Notes: generated from the sequence alone by a model not told the origin. A DNA stretch of 19,103 bases from Caulobacter sp. (GCA_014378155.1 JACMOF010000297.1:1-19103), one strand, 5' to 3'; shown: positions 1 to 8,170, counted from the first letter of the stretch. Numbers and translations: made by a program.

Positions 1-86
1 CCGCCCCGCTCGCGGTTGAAGTGAATTGCAAGTCATGACGCGGGTTTAACCCGGCCTCCCAAAATCCTCAGACACAGGAGCCATCC
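1..86 (+). other. Short leader before the GTA tail genes; possible tail end of an upstream gene
   Basis: All three plus-strand frames hit a stop within the first 38 bases (17-19, 22-24 and 36-38), so at most the last few codons of an upstream gene are here. In GTA clusters the gene before the DUF2460 gene is the tape measure or a minor tail gene, but too little is present to identify it. A short near-palindrome, CGGGTTTAACCCG, lies at about 42-54. A good Shine-Dalgarno sequence (CAGGAG, 75-80) precedes the ATG at 87. Confidence 0.4.
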
Positions 87-716
87 ATGGCCTTCCATGA
101 AGCGCGCCTGCCCGCGCGGCTGGCGTTCGGCTGCGCCGGCGACGTCGAGCGGCGGACCCAGGTCACGACCCAGGCCTCCGGATTCGAGCGGCGGTCCAGT
201 CCCTGGGCCCAAGGGCGACGGCGCTACCTGATCGGCACTGCGGCGCGACCGCTGGACGACGCCGCCGCCCTGGTGGCGTTCTTCGAGGAACGGCGAGGGC
301 GGCTGCATGGCTTCCGGTTCCGCGACCCGGCCGACTGCCGGTCGTGCGCGCCGTCGGCCACGCCGGCGGCGGCCGACCAGGCGATCGGGGTCGGCGACGG
401 GGGGCGCAAGACCTTCGCCCTGACCAAGACCTACGGGACGGGCGCCACGGCGGTGGTCCGGCCGATCGCCAAGCCTGTGGCCGGCACGGTCAAGATCGCG
501 GTGGCGGGCTTCGTGCTGGGCCCTGCGGCCTTCGCGGTCGATACGGTGACGGGCCTCGTGACGCTCGCGGTCGCCCCGGCCGTGAGCGCGGCGGTCACCG
601 CCGGCTTCGAGTTCGACACGCCGGTGCGTTTCGACAGCGATCGCATCGACGTCACCCTGGAGAGCTTCAACGCCGCGCGGGTCGGCGCCGTGGCCCTGGT
701 CGAGGTGCGGGTCTGA
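87..716 (+). CDS. GTA distal tail protein (DUF2460/TIGR02217 family, RcGTA gp12-like)
   Basis: The 209-residue protein has the features of the DUF2460 family. It opens with a MAFHEARLP segment and a GCAGDVERRTQV stretch, then RRRYLIGTAARPLDDAAALVAFFEERRGRLHGFRFRDP (about residues 47-83), the family's most conserved block. A beta-rich second half ends with RFDSDRIDVTLESF. In the Rhodobacter GTA this family forms the distal tail ring joining the tail tube to the baseplate hub. The ATG at 87 has a CAGGAG ribosome site 6 bases upstream. The stop (714-716) overlaps the next ATG as TGATG, so translation is probably coupled. The following hub, peptidase and megatron genes are in standard GTA order, which strongly supports the call. 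Family identity is recognised by eye; the structural role is carried over from the Rhodobacter particle. Confidence 0.93.
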   Translation: MAFHEARLPARLAFGCAGDVERRTQVTTQASGFERRSSPWAQGRRRYLIGTAARPLDDAAALVAFFEERRGRLHGFRFRDPADCRSCAPSATPAAADQAIGVGDGGRKTFALTKTYGTGATAVVRPIAKPVAGTVKIAVAGFVLGPAAFAVDTVTGLVTLAVAPAVSAAVTAGFEFDTPVRFDSDRIDVTLESFNAARVGAVALVEVRV

Positions 717-1366
717 TGCGCGCGGTTCCCAACGCCTTGGCCGCCGCGATCGAGAGCGGCGCGGCCAGCCTGTGCCACGTCTGGATCCTGACCCGCCGCG
801 ACGGCGTCGTCCTGGGCTTCACCGACCATGACCAGGACCTGGTCGTCGAGGGCGTGACCTGCCGAGCCGCCACCGGCTGGACCGCCGGGGCCAGCGACAC
901 GGCGGCGGGCTTCGCGCCCGGTCTGGCCACGGCCGTCGGAGGCTTCGACGACGCGGGGCTTTCCGAGTTGGATCTGGCGGCGGGCCTCTATGACGGCGCC
1001 CGCGTCGAGTGCCGGCGGATCGACTGGTCGGCGCCGAGCCTGTTCGTGCGCCTGTGGCGCGCCACCGTCGCCGCCGCCAAGGTCCAGGGCGGGGCCTTCA
1101 CGCTGGAACTGGAAGGACCGCTGGCGGCGCTCGACCGCGTGGCGGGCCGCACCTTCGGACGGTCCTGCGAGGCGGCGTTCCGTGACGCCCGCTGCGGGCT
1201 CGATGCGGCGGCCTTTCCCGGCGCGACCTGCGACAAGCGGTGGGCGACCTGCTGGGAGACGTTCGGCAACGGCGTGAACTTCCGGGGTTTTCCGACGGCG
1301 CCGGGCGAGGATTTCCTGACGCTGTATCCGTCCGAAGGCGAGCGCAATGACGGGGCGCGGCGGTGA
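716..1366 (+). CDS. GTA tail hub protein (DUF2163 family, RcGTA gp13-like)
   Basis: The frame stays open upstream to 344, but the real start is almost certainly the ATG at 716, which overlaps the preceding TGA and gives 216 residues with a normal family N-terminus. The N-terminal part contains LTRRDGVVLGFTDHDQDL (about 26-42), typical of DUF2163. The C-terminal part has four cysteines (C151, C160, C172, C179; spacing C-x8-C-x11-C-x6-C) and the GNGVNFRGFPTAPGEDF motif (184-200). Related phage hub proteins such as lambda gpL carry an iron-sulphur cluster; the four cysteines here fit such a site, but cluster binding is inferred. The protein should sit between the distal tail ring and the megatron. 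Its stop at 1364-1366 overlaps the next ATG in a second TGATG junction. Confidence 0.93.
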   Translation: MRAVPNALAAAIESGAASLCHVWILTRRDGVVLGFTDHDQDLVVEGVTCRAATGWTAGASDTAAGFAPGLATAVGGFDDAGLSELDLAAGLYDGARVECRRIDWSAPSLFVRLWRATVAAAKVQGGAFTLELEGPLAALDRVAGRTFGRSCEAAFRDARCGLDAAAFPGATCDKRWATCWETFGNGVNFRGFPTAPGEDFLTLYPSEGERNDGARR

Positions 1367-1941
1367 TGGAACACACTTGCCCCCATCTGGCGGCTTCGCC
1401 GCCTGTCGCGGCGGGGGGGCGGAGTTTCCGCGGCGTCAGCGGCGGAGCTCTTCCCCCTCTGGGGGAAGACGATCGCGAAGCGATCCGTAGGCGGCAAGTG
1501 ATCGCCGCCGCTGGGTCCATCAACGAGCGCGCCCTGACCGAAGCCCGCCATTGGCTCGGCACCCCCTACCAGCACCAGGCCTCCCTGCGCGGCGTCGGCT
1601 GCGACTGCCTGGGTCTGATCCGCGGCGTCTGGCGCGCCCTGCAGGACGCCGAGCCGGAAACCCCGCCGCCCTATCGCCCCGATTGGGCCGAGCTGGGCGG
1701 TCGCGAACTCCTGGCCGAGGCGCTGGCTCGGTCGCTGATCCCGCTGGACCTCGCCGCCGCCCGGCCGGGCGACGTGCTGCTGTTTCGCATGGCCCCCGAC
1801 GCCCCCGCCAAGCACTGCGCGATCCTGTCGGCGGCCGACCGGATGATCCACGCCTATTGGGGCCGCGCCTGCGTTGAGAGCTGGCTGGGGCGCTGGTGGC
1901 GAGCGCGGCTGGTCGCGGCGTTCCGCTATCCGTCAATCTGA
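1366..1941 (+). CDS. GTA NlpC/P60-type cell-wall peptidase (RcGTA gp14-like), N-terminus altered by a repeat
   Basis: From the ATG at 1366 the protein is 191 residues. The enzyme proper starts near residue 53: ALTEARHWLGTPYQHQASL, then GVGCDCLGL with the probable nucleophile C81, and the APAKHCAI histidine (H150) followed by H162. Such peptidases cut peptidoglycan cross-links as the tail tip enters the recipient's periplasm. Residues about 4-45 are encoded by a 127-base palindromic repeat and resemble no part of the family, whose members normally begin a few residues before the EARxWLGTPY block. Either this extension is translated, with the ATG coupled to the hub stop, or translation starts at the in-frame GTG at 1498 (147 residues), which has a weak AGG 6 bases upstream. 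Catalytic residues are intact, so the gene is probably functional. Its stop overlaps the AAGGAG ribosome site of the next gene. Confidence 0.9.
   Translation: MEHTCPHLAASPPVAAGGRSFRGVSGGALPPLGEDDREAIRRRQVIAAAGSINERALTEARHWLGTPYQHQASLRGVGCDCLGLIRGVWRALQDAEPETPPPYRPDWAELGGRELLAEALARSLIPLDLAAARPGDVLLFRMAPDAPAKHCAILSAADRMIHAYWGRACVESWLGRWWRARLVAAFRYPSI
1374..1500. repeat. 127-base palindromic repeat at the hub/peptidase junction, in frame with the peptidase
   Basis: The ends are inverted copies: CACTTGCCCCC at 1374-1384 and GGCGGCAAGTG at 1490-1500 match at 10 of 11 positions. Inside are three perfect hairpins: GGCGGC/GCCGCC with loop TTC (1389-1403), CTTCCCCC/GGGGGAAG with loop TCT (1450-1468), and GATCGC/GCGATC with loop GAA (1471-1485). 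This is the build of a dispersed intergenic palindromic element of the caulobacter type. It begins 8 bases after the hub stop codon and is open in the peptidase frame throughout. Confidence 0.8.
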
Positions 1942-1955
1942 AGGAGACTATCCCC

Positions 1956-4900
1956 ATGGCTCAGGTCATCCTCTCCGCCGCCGGCGGCGCGATGTTCGGT
2001 CCGGTCGGGGCGGCGGTCGGGGCGGTGCTGGGATCGGTGATCGACCAGGCCGCCCTCGACGCCCTGACCCCGGCGCGCCAGGTCGGTCCCCGCATCCCGG
2101 ACCTGCGCCTGACGGGCGCCGCCGAGGGCGCGCCGATGGCCGCCGTGTTCGGCCGGGCCCGGGTGGCCGGCCAGGTGATCTGGGCGGCGCGGTTCAGGGA
2201 ACGCTGGGTCGACGGTCACGCGGGCGGCGGCGGAAAAGGCCCGCGCACCACCAGCGCCGCCTATAGCCTGTCGTTCGCCGTCGCCGTCTGCGAAGGCCCG
2301 ATTGACGGGATCGGCCGGGTCTGGGCCGACGGCAAGCCGATGGACATGGCCGGCGTCCTCATGCGCGTTCACACCGGCGCCGAGGACCAGGCGCCCGACG
2401 CCCTGATCTCGGCGGTGGAGGGGGACGCTCCGGCCTATCGCGGCACGGCCTATGTCGTGTTCGAGGACCTGCCGCTCGGCGCCTATGGCAATCGCCCACC
2501 GCAGCTGTCGTTCGAGGTGTTCCACAGGCCGCGCGCCAGCGGCGCGGCTGCGGGGCTGGAGGAGCGCCTGAAGGGCGTCTGCCTGATTCCCGGGGCCGGC
2601 GAATTTGTCTACGCGACCGACCTGGTCTTGCGCCGCGACGGCCTCACCCGCACGTCGGCCGAGACCCTGAACAACACCGAGGGCCTCGCCGATCTGGTGG
2701 TGTCGCTCGATCAGTTGCAAGCGCAACTGCCCAATGTGGACGAGGTGACCCTGGTGGTCGCCTGGTTCGGCGACGACCTGCGCTGCGGGTCGTGCGCGAT
2801 CCGCCCCAAGGTCGAGACGGCGACCAAGGTGACGATCCCGTTCGAATGGCGGGCGGGAGGCCTCGATCGCGCTGACGCGGCGGTGGTGTCCTCGCATGGC
2901 GGAGGTCCGGCCTATGGCGGCACGCCGGCCGACCGGGCGGTGCTGCAGGCCATCGCCGAACTGAAGCGACGCGGGCTGCGGGTGACGCTCTATCCGTTCG
3001 TGCTGATGGACATACCGGCCGCGAACGCCTTGCCCGATCCCTATGGCGGCGCGGCCCAGGCGGCCTATCCGGGGCGCGGCCGGATCACCTGCCACCCCGC
3101 CGCCGGCCGCGCGGGCTCGCCCGACAAGACCGCCGCCGCGACGGCCCAGGTCTCGGCCTTGTTCGGCGCGGCCACGGCGGCCCAGTTCGGGGCGGCCGAA
3201 GGTCTTCCGACCTATAGTGGCCCGGTCGGAGACTGGGGTCTGAGGCGGATGCTGCTCCACTACGCCAAGCTGGCCCAACTGGCGGGCGGGGTGGACGGCT
3301 TCATCCTGGGTTCCGAGCTGCGCGGCCTGACCACGGTGCGCGACGGGATCTCGTCCTATCCGGCGGTGACCGCCCTGAAGGCGCTGGCGGGGCAGGTGCG
3401 CACCCTGCTCGGACCAGCCGCGAAGCTCGGCTACGCCGCCGACTGGAGCGAGTATTTCGGCCACCAGCCCGGCGACGGCAGCGGCGACCTGCATTTCCAT
3501 CTCGATCCCTTGTGGAGCGATCCCAATATCGATTTCGTCGGCGTCGATTTCTATCCGCCCCTGGCCGACTGGCGCGACGGCGAGGCTCATCTCGACGCGG
3601 TCGCCGGCCTCAAGGGGCCGCACGACCTCGCCTATCTGAGACAAAGCCTGGCGGGCGGCGAGGGCTTTGACTGGTTTTACGCGAGCGACGCCGCGCGCCT
3701 GGTCCAGACGCGAACGCCAATCAGCGACGGCGCCTATGGCGAGCCCTGGGTCTACCGACCCAAGGACCTGCAGGCCTGGTGGAGCCACCAGCACTTCAAC
3801 CGCCCCGGCGGCGTCCGGGCGGCCAGTCCCACGGCCTGGGTCCCCAAGTCCAAGCCGTTGCGGCTGGTGGAGTTCGGCTGCGGCGCGGTCGACAAGGGCG
3901 CCAACGCGCCCAACCTGTTCGTGGACGCCAAGAGCGCCGAGAGCGCCCTGCCGCCGTTCTCGGATGGAACGCGTGACGAGGTCGGCCAGCGCCGGGCGCT
4001 GGAGGCGGTGCTGGCCCATGTAAGCGACCCGGCCGCCAATCCCATGTCGCCGGTCTATGGCGGGCCGATGATCGACGGCGCGGCGGCCTGGTGCTGGGAC
4101 GCGCGGCCCTTCCCCGACTTCCCCGCCCGGGCGGGCGTCTGGGCCGACGGGCCCAACTGGACGCTGGGCCACTGGCTGAACGGCCGGGCCGGGATCGCGC
4201 CGCTGCCCGAATTGATCGCCGCCCTGGCTGACCGGGCGGGGGTGACGCTCGATCCGGGTGAGGCCGGCGGCAGCGTGGTCGGCTACGTGGTCGACCGGCC
4301 CATGCGGCTGCGCGACGCCCTGGCGCCGCTGCTGGGGGCCTTCGCGCTGGACGCCGTCGAGCGGCAGGACGGCGTTGTCCTGGCCGGCCGTTGCGGCCCG
4401 CCGGCCTTGACGCTGGGCGACGACGACCTGGCCTGGCCCGAGGATCGCGAGGCGCCGACCGCGACGGGCCGCGCCCTGGCCGCCCCGGTGCGGGCCCTGC
4501 GCCTGCGCTTCATCGACGCCGCTCGCGACTACCAGACCGGCTCGGTGATCGTCCGCCGCGAGGTGGGGGAGGGCAACGCCGATCTCGACGTCCCGCTGGT
4601 GTTGAGCGCCGCCGAGGCCCGCGCCGTGGCCCGGCGTCGCCTGGCGGCCACCGATCCGCGCGACGCGACCGTCCACGTGTCGCCTCTGGCCGCCCTGCGC
4701 CTGGAGCCCGGCGACCGCCTGGCCTTGGACGGCGTGACCTGGCGCGTGGCGCGGGTCGATCTCGACGAGCATCCCCGTGTGCGACTTCTGCCCACGGCCC
4801 CACCCGTCGCCCTGGACGGCGACCTCGACTGGTCGCCTGCGCCGCCGCGCGAGACGTCGGGGCCGCCGATGCTGCACATACTGGACCTCCCCGGACAGGA

Positions 4901-5774
4901 TGACGACCGGCCGCTGGTGGCGGTGGCCGCCGCGCCTTGGCGGGCCTTCGACATCCATGCCGGCGCCGGGCTGGCGTCCCTGCGGGCGCGGGCCAGCGCC
5001 GCCGTGCCCGCCACGGTCGGAGTCACCCTGTCGGACCTGCCGGCCGGCCCCCTGCACCGCTTCGACCGCGCCAACCGGCTGACTGTCCGGCTGGAGGGCG
5101 CCGCGCCTCAGGGCCGCGATCGCTCGGCCGTGCTGGCGGGCGCCAACGCCATCGCCGTGCGCGGCGCGGGCGGGGAATGGGAGGTGATCCAGTTCCTCGA
5201 CGCCCAGGCGGTTGGCGATGATCGCTGGACCCTGTCTGGCCTGCTGCGCGGCCAGGGCGGCAGCGAGTCGGCCATGGCGGCGATCAATCCCGCCGGTGCG
5301 GCGGTCGTCGTACTGGACGCCGCCCTGGCGCGGGCCGACCTGTCGTCGTCGGAGCGCGGCTTGCCGTTGGTCTGGCGCGCGGCCCCAGCCGGCGGCCCGG
5401 CCTCGGGACCGGCGATGACCGAGGTCGTCGCCACCTGGCGCGGCCTCTCGAACCGGCCGTGGTCGCCGGTCCACCTGAAGGTCCGCAATGCGAGCGTCGA
5501 CTCGCTGGTCAGCTGGATTCGTCGCACCCGCGTGGCCGGCGACGGCTGGGAGGCCGTGGTCCCTTTGGGCGAGGAGCGCGAGGCCTGGCGGGTCGAGATC
5601 CTCGACGGCGAAATGGTGGTCCGCACCGTCGAGACCGCCGCGTCTGCCTTCACCTACACCGCCGCCCAGCGGGCCGCCGACTTCCCCGCTGGACCGACCG
5701 GCCTGGTGGCTGTCAGGATCGCCCAAGGCTCGGCCCTGTTCGGCTGGGGCGCGTCAAGCAGAGTGTTGCTGTGA
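1956..5774 (+). CDS. GTA 'megatron' tail-tip protein with GTA TIM-barrel-like domain (RcGTA gp15-like)
   Basis: The ATG at 1956 is preceded by AAGGAG at 1941-1946, giving 1272 residues; an upstream in-frame ATG at 1896 lies inside the peptidase gene and lacks this site. The N-terminal 200 residues begin with a glycine/alanine-rich hydrophobic stretch (GGAMFGPVGAAVGAVLGSV) and the AVFGRARVAGQVIW block of phage tail assembly proteins. Residues about 250-720 form the GTA TIM-barrel-like domain, with VDGFILGSELRGLTTV, LGYAADWSEYFGH and NIDFVGVDFYPPLADW, resembling glycoside-hydrolase barrels. The remainder fits the phage tail-protein and C-terminal fibre-base domains of the family. In the Rhodobacter particle this protein closes the tail tip and contacts the recipient surface. 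It is the last gene of the cluster. Length and order match the family; any hydrolase activity is unproven. Confidence 0.95.
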   Translation: MAQVILSAAGGAMFGPVGAAVGAVLGSVIDQAALDALTPARQVGPRIPDLRLTGAAEGAPMAAVFGRARVAGQVIWAARFRERWVDGHAGGGGKGPRTTSAAYSLSFAVAVCEGPIDGIGRVWADGKPMDMAGVLMRVHTGAEDQAPDALISAVEGDAPAYRGTAYVVFEDLPLGAYGNRPPQLSFEVFHRPRASGAAAGLEERLKGVCLIPGAGEFVYATDLVLRRDGLTRTSAETLNNTEGLADLVVSLDQLQAQLPNVDEVTLVVAWFGDDLRCGSCAIRPKVETATKVTIPFEWRAGGLDRADAAVVSSHGGGPAYGGTPADRAVLQAIAELKRRGLRVTLYPFVLMDIPAANALPDPYGGAAQAAYPGRGRITCHPAAGRAGSPDKTAAATAQVSALFGAATAAQFGAAEGLPTYSGPVGDWGLRRMLLHYAKLAQLAGGVDGFILGSELRGLTTVRDGISSYPAVTALKALAGQVRTLLGPAAKLGYAADWSEYFGHQPGDGSGDLHFHLDPLWSDPNIDFVGVDFYPPLADWRDGEAHLDAVAGLKGPHDLAYLRQSLAGGEGFDWFYASDAARLVQTRTPISDGAYGEPWVYRPKDLQAWWSHQHFNRPGGVRAASPTAWVPKSKPLRLVEFGCGAVDKGANAPNLFVDAKSAESALPPFSDGTRDEVGQRRALEAVLAHVSDPAANPMSPVYGGPMIDGAAAWCWDARPFPDFPARAGVWADGPNWTLGHWLNGRAGIAPLPELIAALADRAGVTLDPGEAGGSVVGYVVDRPMRLRDALAPLLGAFALDAVERQDGVVLAGRCGPPALTLGDDDLAWPEDREAPTATGRALAAPVRALRLRFIDAARDYQTGSVIVRREVGEGNADLDVPLVLSAAEARAVARRRLAATDPRDATVHVSPLAALRLEPGDRLALDGVTWRVARVDLDEHPRVRLLPTAPPVALDGDLDWSPAPPRETSGPPMLHILDLPGQDDDRPLVAVAAAPWRAFDIHAGAGLASLRARASAAVPATVGVTLSDLPAGPLHRFDRANRLTVRLEGAAPQGRDRSAVLAGANAIAVRGAGGEWEVIQFLDAQAVGDDRWTLSGLLRGQGGSESAMAAINPAGAAVVVLDAALARADLSSSERGLPLVWRAAPAGGPASGPAMTEVVATWRGLSNRPWSPVHLKVRNASVDSLVSWIRRTRVAGDGWEAVVPLGEEREAWRVEILDGEMVVRTVETAASAFTYTAAQRAADFPAGPTGLVAVRIAQGSALFGWGASSRVLL

Positions 5775-5793
5775 TATTAATGCAACATAACGC

Positions 5794-5820
5794 TTGCGCG
5801 CGGCGGCAAACGGCCTAATT
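5794..5820 (+). promoter_or_regulatory. Possible housekeeping promoter for the DnaJ-type gene
   Basis: TTGCGC at 5794-5799 and GCCTAATT at 5813-5820 lie 13 bases apart, roughly matching the Caulobacter vegetative pattern (TTGAC-type -35, GCTANAWC-type -10). The -35 match is weak. A short inverted pair TGTTGC/GCAACA (5764-5769 and 5782-5787) spans the end of the megatron gene just upstream. Transcription from here would leave a leader of about 30 bases before the TTG start. Confidence 0.25.
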
Positions 5821-5855
5821 GAGGCGTCCCCGGTCTTTCGAAGTGAGGAGCCTCC

Positions 5856-6788
5856 TTGGCGCGCGACCCCTATACGGAACTTGGCGTTTCCCGCACCGCC
5901 ACTGCGGCCGAGATCCGCAAGGCGTTCCACAAGCTGGCCAAGGCGCACCATCCGGACACCAATCCGGGCGACAAGAAGTCGGAAGAGCGCTTCAAGCAGG
6001 TCAGCGCCGCCTTCGACATCATCGGCGACGTCGACAAGCGCAAGAAATTCGACGCCGGCGAGATCGACGTCGATGGTCGCGAGACCGCGCGCGGCGGCTT
6101 TGGCGGGGCGGGCTCGCCGTTCGGCGGCGGCGGCTTCAATCGCGGTCGCCCAGGGGCGGGCGGCGGCGACGGCCCGGAGATCGACCTCAACGACCTGTTC
6201 GGCGACATCCTGGGCCGTAATCGCGGCGCTGGCGCTGGCGCCGGCAGTTTCGGCGGCGGTTTCTCGCCCAAGGGCGCCGACGTGCGCGCTCGTCTCGACA
6301 TCGACCTGGAAGAGGCGATCAAGGGCGGCAAGAAGCGGGTGGCCTTCTCCGACGGCCGGACCATCGACGTGACCATTCCGGTTGGCGCCCAGGAGGGCCA
6401 GACCCTGCGCCTGAAGGGCCAGGGCAGCCCCGGCCGAGGCGGACAGGGCGACGCCCTGATCGAGCTGGCCATCAAGCCGCACCCGATCTATCGCCGCGAG
6501 GCCGACACCCTGGTTATGGACCTGCCGATCTCGGTGCCTGACGCGGTGCTGGGCGGCAAGGTCGAGGCCCCGACGCCCGACGGCCCGGTCACCCTGTCGA
6601 TCCCCAAGGGCTCCAACACGGGCGCCAAGCTGCGGCTCAAGGGCCGGGGCCTCTCCGACGGCAAGGGCAAGCGCGGCGACCTGTTCGCGCGGCTGGTGGT
6701 GACCTTGCCGGAAACGCCGGACGCCGAACTGGAGCAGTTCGCCGAGACCTGGCGGACCCAGAGGCCCTACGCGCCGAAGCGGCGGTAG
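5856..6788 (+). CDS. DnaJ-type co-chaperone, CbpA-like (no zinc-finger domain), TTG start
   Basis: The 310-residue protein has an N-terminal J domain (about 4-66) with the HPD motif at 32-34 (KAHHPDTNPG). A glycine/phenylalanine-rich linker (about 78-135) and the DnaJ C-terminal substrate-binding domain (about 140-290, with DVTIPVGAQEGQTLRLKGQG and the later SIPKGSNTGAKLRLKGRG block) follow. There are no CxxCxGxG zinc-finger repeats, so it is a CbpA-type J protein, expected to stimulate DnaK ATPase and deliver unfolded clients in the cytoplasm. The start is TTG at 5856 with AGGAG at 5846-5850, 5 bases upstream; MARDPYTELGVS is a normal J-domain beginning. It follows the GTA cluster by 81 bases but has a housekeeping role and its own possible promoter, so co-function with the GTA is not implied. 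It is convergent with the next gene. Confidence 0.93.
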   Translation: MARDPYTELGVSRTATAAEIRKAFHKLAKAHHPDTNPGDKKSEERFKQVSAAFDIIGDVDKRKKFDAGEIDVDGRETARGGFGGAGSPFGGGGFNRGRPGAGGGDGPEIDLNDLFGDILGRNRGAGAGAGSFGGGFSPKGADVRARLDIDLEEAIKGGKKRVAFSDGRTIDVTIPVGAQEGQTLRLKGQGSPGRGGQGDALIELAIKPHPIYRREADTLVMDLPISVPDAVLGGKVEAPTPDGPVTLSIPKGSNTGAKLRLKGRGLSDGKGKRGDLFARLVVTLPETPDAELEQFAETWRTQRPYAPKRR

Positions 6789-6799
6789 GCGCTTTCGGC
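6773..6799. terminator. Stem-loop between convergent genes, possible bidirectional terminator
   Basis: GCCGAAGCG (6773-6781) pairs with CGCTTTCGGC (6790-6799), leaving one bulged base and an 8-base loop that contains the DnaJ-gene stop codon. Only 11 bases separate the two convergent stops. There is no long T-run on either side, so termination is plausible but weakly supported. Confidence 0.3.
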
Positions 6800-8113
6800 C
6801 TAGCCTTTCCCGGCCGGCAGCACGGCCTTCTTCACCAGATACGCCCCCTGACCCAGGCCGAAGATGGCCAGCAGGGCGGAATCGACGTCGGGCAGCAAGA
6901 TGTCCTTGGCGATGTCGAGCAGCAGCATCACGTGGATGCTGGACACCGCGAAGATGCCGGCCGCCACCACGCTGATCAGGATCATCTGGAAGTCGCCCAG
7001 GTCGGTCTCGCCCTCGCCGTTCTTGAAAAGGTCGAGGAGCCTGGCCTTGACCGTTCCGGCCGCCGCAGCGGGCATGTCCTTGGCCGCGGGGGTGTTGGCC
7101 GCCCTGTTCGCCAGCAGCGCCGCCGAGGTCGCGGCGACGGTGGCCACCTGCACGGCGGTCGTGGCGCTCAGGGTCGCGCCGGCCACGGCCGGATCGCCGG
7201 CGTCAAGATTGGCCACGGCGGCGGTCGAGCTGTTGGCGGCGTCGGCGGCCGTCTTGGCGGTGACCGCGGCGGTCTGGGCGTCGGCATTGGCCGTGTCGCT
7301 GGCGGCGTTCTGCTTTTGGGTGGCGACGAGTTTCGCGCCGCCGAAGGTGACGGCGCTCAGTCCCGTCAAGGCCAGCACATTCACGGTCAGGCCGATCCCG
7401 CTGATGAACTCGGCCCCCAGCAGCAGGACGCGCAGCACCAGCATCGAACCGTAGGCGATGGCGACGACGCCAAACCACAGCGCCAGCTGGAACTGCGAGT
7501 TGCTCAGCCGTCCGTCGTGGCCGGTGATGAACCGCAGCGGCTTGCCGCCCGAGGCCAGGAAGGCGACCAAAAGCAGGGCCGCCGTCACGCCGCAGACGGT
7601 CCAGCCGACCATCCACGGGTCGACCGGTCGCGCGATCCCGGTGATCTTCATGACCTTGGTCGCGGTCACCGGATCATCGACATCGATCCAGACGAGGTCG
7701 GCCCTGCCAGGCTTGGGCGGGATGATCCGCTTGTTGGCCCCAAGCCGCAGCGCCTGCTTGTCCGCTTGATTGACCACCAGCATATCGAAGGCCGGATAGC
7801 CGCCGTCGGGCTGGAACCGGATCGAATCGAAATTGGCGGCCTTGGCCGGGACGAGCTTGCCGTCCGGGCCCGGCAGCGCCTTGAGGCCAACCCCGACGAT
7901 CGCGCCCGAGAATTGGCTGAACGTCAAATTGGCGGGTGGCGCTGGCGGCGTGGCCGTATCCGAGACGGCCGGGGCGAAGGGCGGGGCGAAGGGCGGGACG
8001 ACGGGCGGGGCGACGGGCGGCGGGGCAGCCCGGGCGTGGGCGGCGCCGGCCAGAAAGGCGCCCAGGACGACGGCGGCCACAGCCACGCGCCAGGATGTCA
8101 TGACCAGTCGCAT
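6800..8113 (-). CDS. Unrecognised multi-pass membrane protein with proline-rich periplasmic N-terminus
   Basis: I do not recognise the family with confidence. The 437-residue product starts with a likely signal sequence (hydrophobic 9-25, AHA/RA cut near 27), a proline-rich tract (28-60), and a soluble domain (about 62-160). Membrane segments follow at about 168-188, 208-232, 240-262, 376-399 and 411-430. A conserved-looking ITGHDGRLSNSQFQLALWF motif (196-214) lies between the first two segments. An alanine/threonine-rich helical stretch (about 263-345) separates segments three and four and could be a coiled coil. The 'GxDxRxSxSxxQ...W' style of motif occurs in scattered bacterial membrane proteins of unknown role, as far as I recall. 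The start at 8113 has GGGGAG upstream; ATG 8101 is an alternative. It stands alone on the minus strand, divergent from the PepSY operon and convergent with the DnaJ gene. Confidence 0.8.
   Translation of the reverse strand: MRLVMTSWRVAVAAVVLGAFLAGAAHARAAPPPVAPPVVPPFAPPFAPAVSDTATPPAPPANLTFSQFSGAIVGVGLKALPGPDGKLVPAKAANFDSIRFQPDGGYPAFDMLVVNQADKQALRLGANKRIIPPKPGRADLVWIDVDDPVTATKVMKITGIARPVDPWMVGWTVCGVTAALLLVAFLASGGKPLRFITGHDGRLSNSQFQLALWFGVVAIAYGSMLVLRVLLLGAEFISGIGLTVNVLALTGLSAVTFGGAKLVATQKQNAASDTANADAQTAAVTAKTAADAANSSTAAVANLDAGDPAVAGATLSATTAVQVATVAATSAALLANRAANTPAAKDMPAAAAGTVKARLLDLFKNGEGETDLGDFQMILISVVAAGIFAVSSIHVMLLLDIAKDILLPDVDSALLAIFGLGQGAYLVKKAVLPAGKG
7975..8022. repeat. Four 12-base tandem repeats encoding the proline-rich tract
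   Basis: Four consecutive 12-base units on the plus strand (CGAAGGGCGGGG and close variants at 7975, 7987, 7999 and 8011) encode the PP-rich part of the minus-strand membrane protein. Twelve is a multiple of three, so changes in copy number would keep the reading frame. Confidence 0.7.
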
Positions 8114-8170
8114 CGCTCTCCCCCCAGAAAACCTTGCCGAGCTCTCCGCGATTTTACGCGCGAAGATTGC

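Noticed and set aside
344..715. 124-codon upstream extension of the hub gene
   Set aside because: It runs inside the distal tail gene, is arginine/glycine-rich, and the ATG at 716 gives a normal family N-terminus with a TGATG overlap.
1926..5726. A 1266-codon open frame on the minus strand opposite the megatron gene
   Set aside because: In very GC-rich coding DNA the antisense frame is often free of stops. Its translation is low-complexity, rich in G, R, Q, A, H and V with no domain, and the plus-strand gene has clear family motifs.
1366..5774. Active prophage rather than a GTA
   Set aside because: The tail module is the DUF2460-DUF2163-NlpC/P60-TIM-barrel set characteristic of GTAs, followed by housekeeping genes with no integrase, lysis or attachment site in view. 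The head genes lie outside the window, so this rests on family identity.
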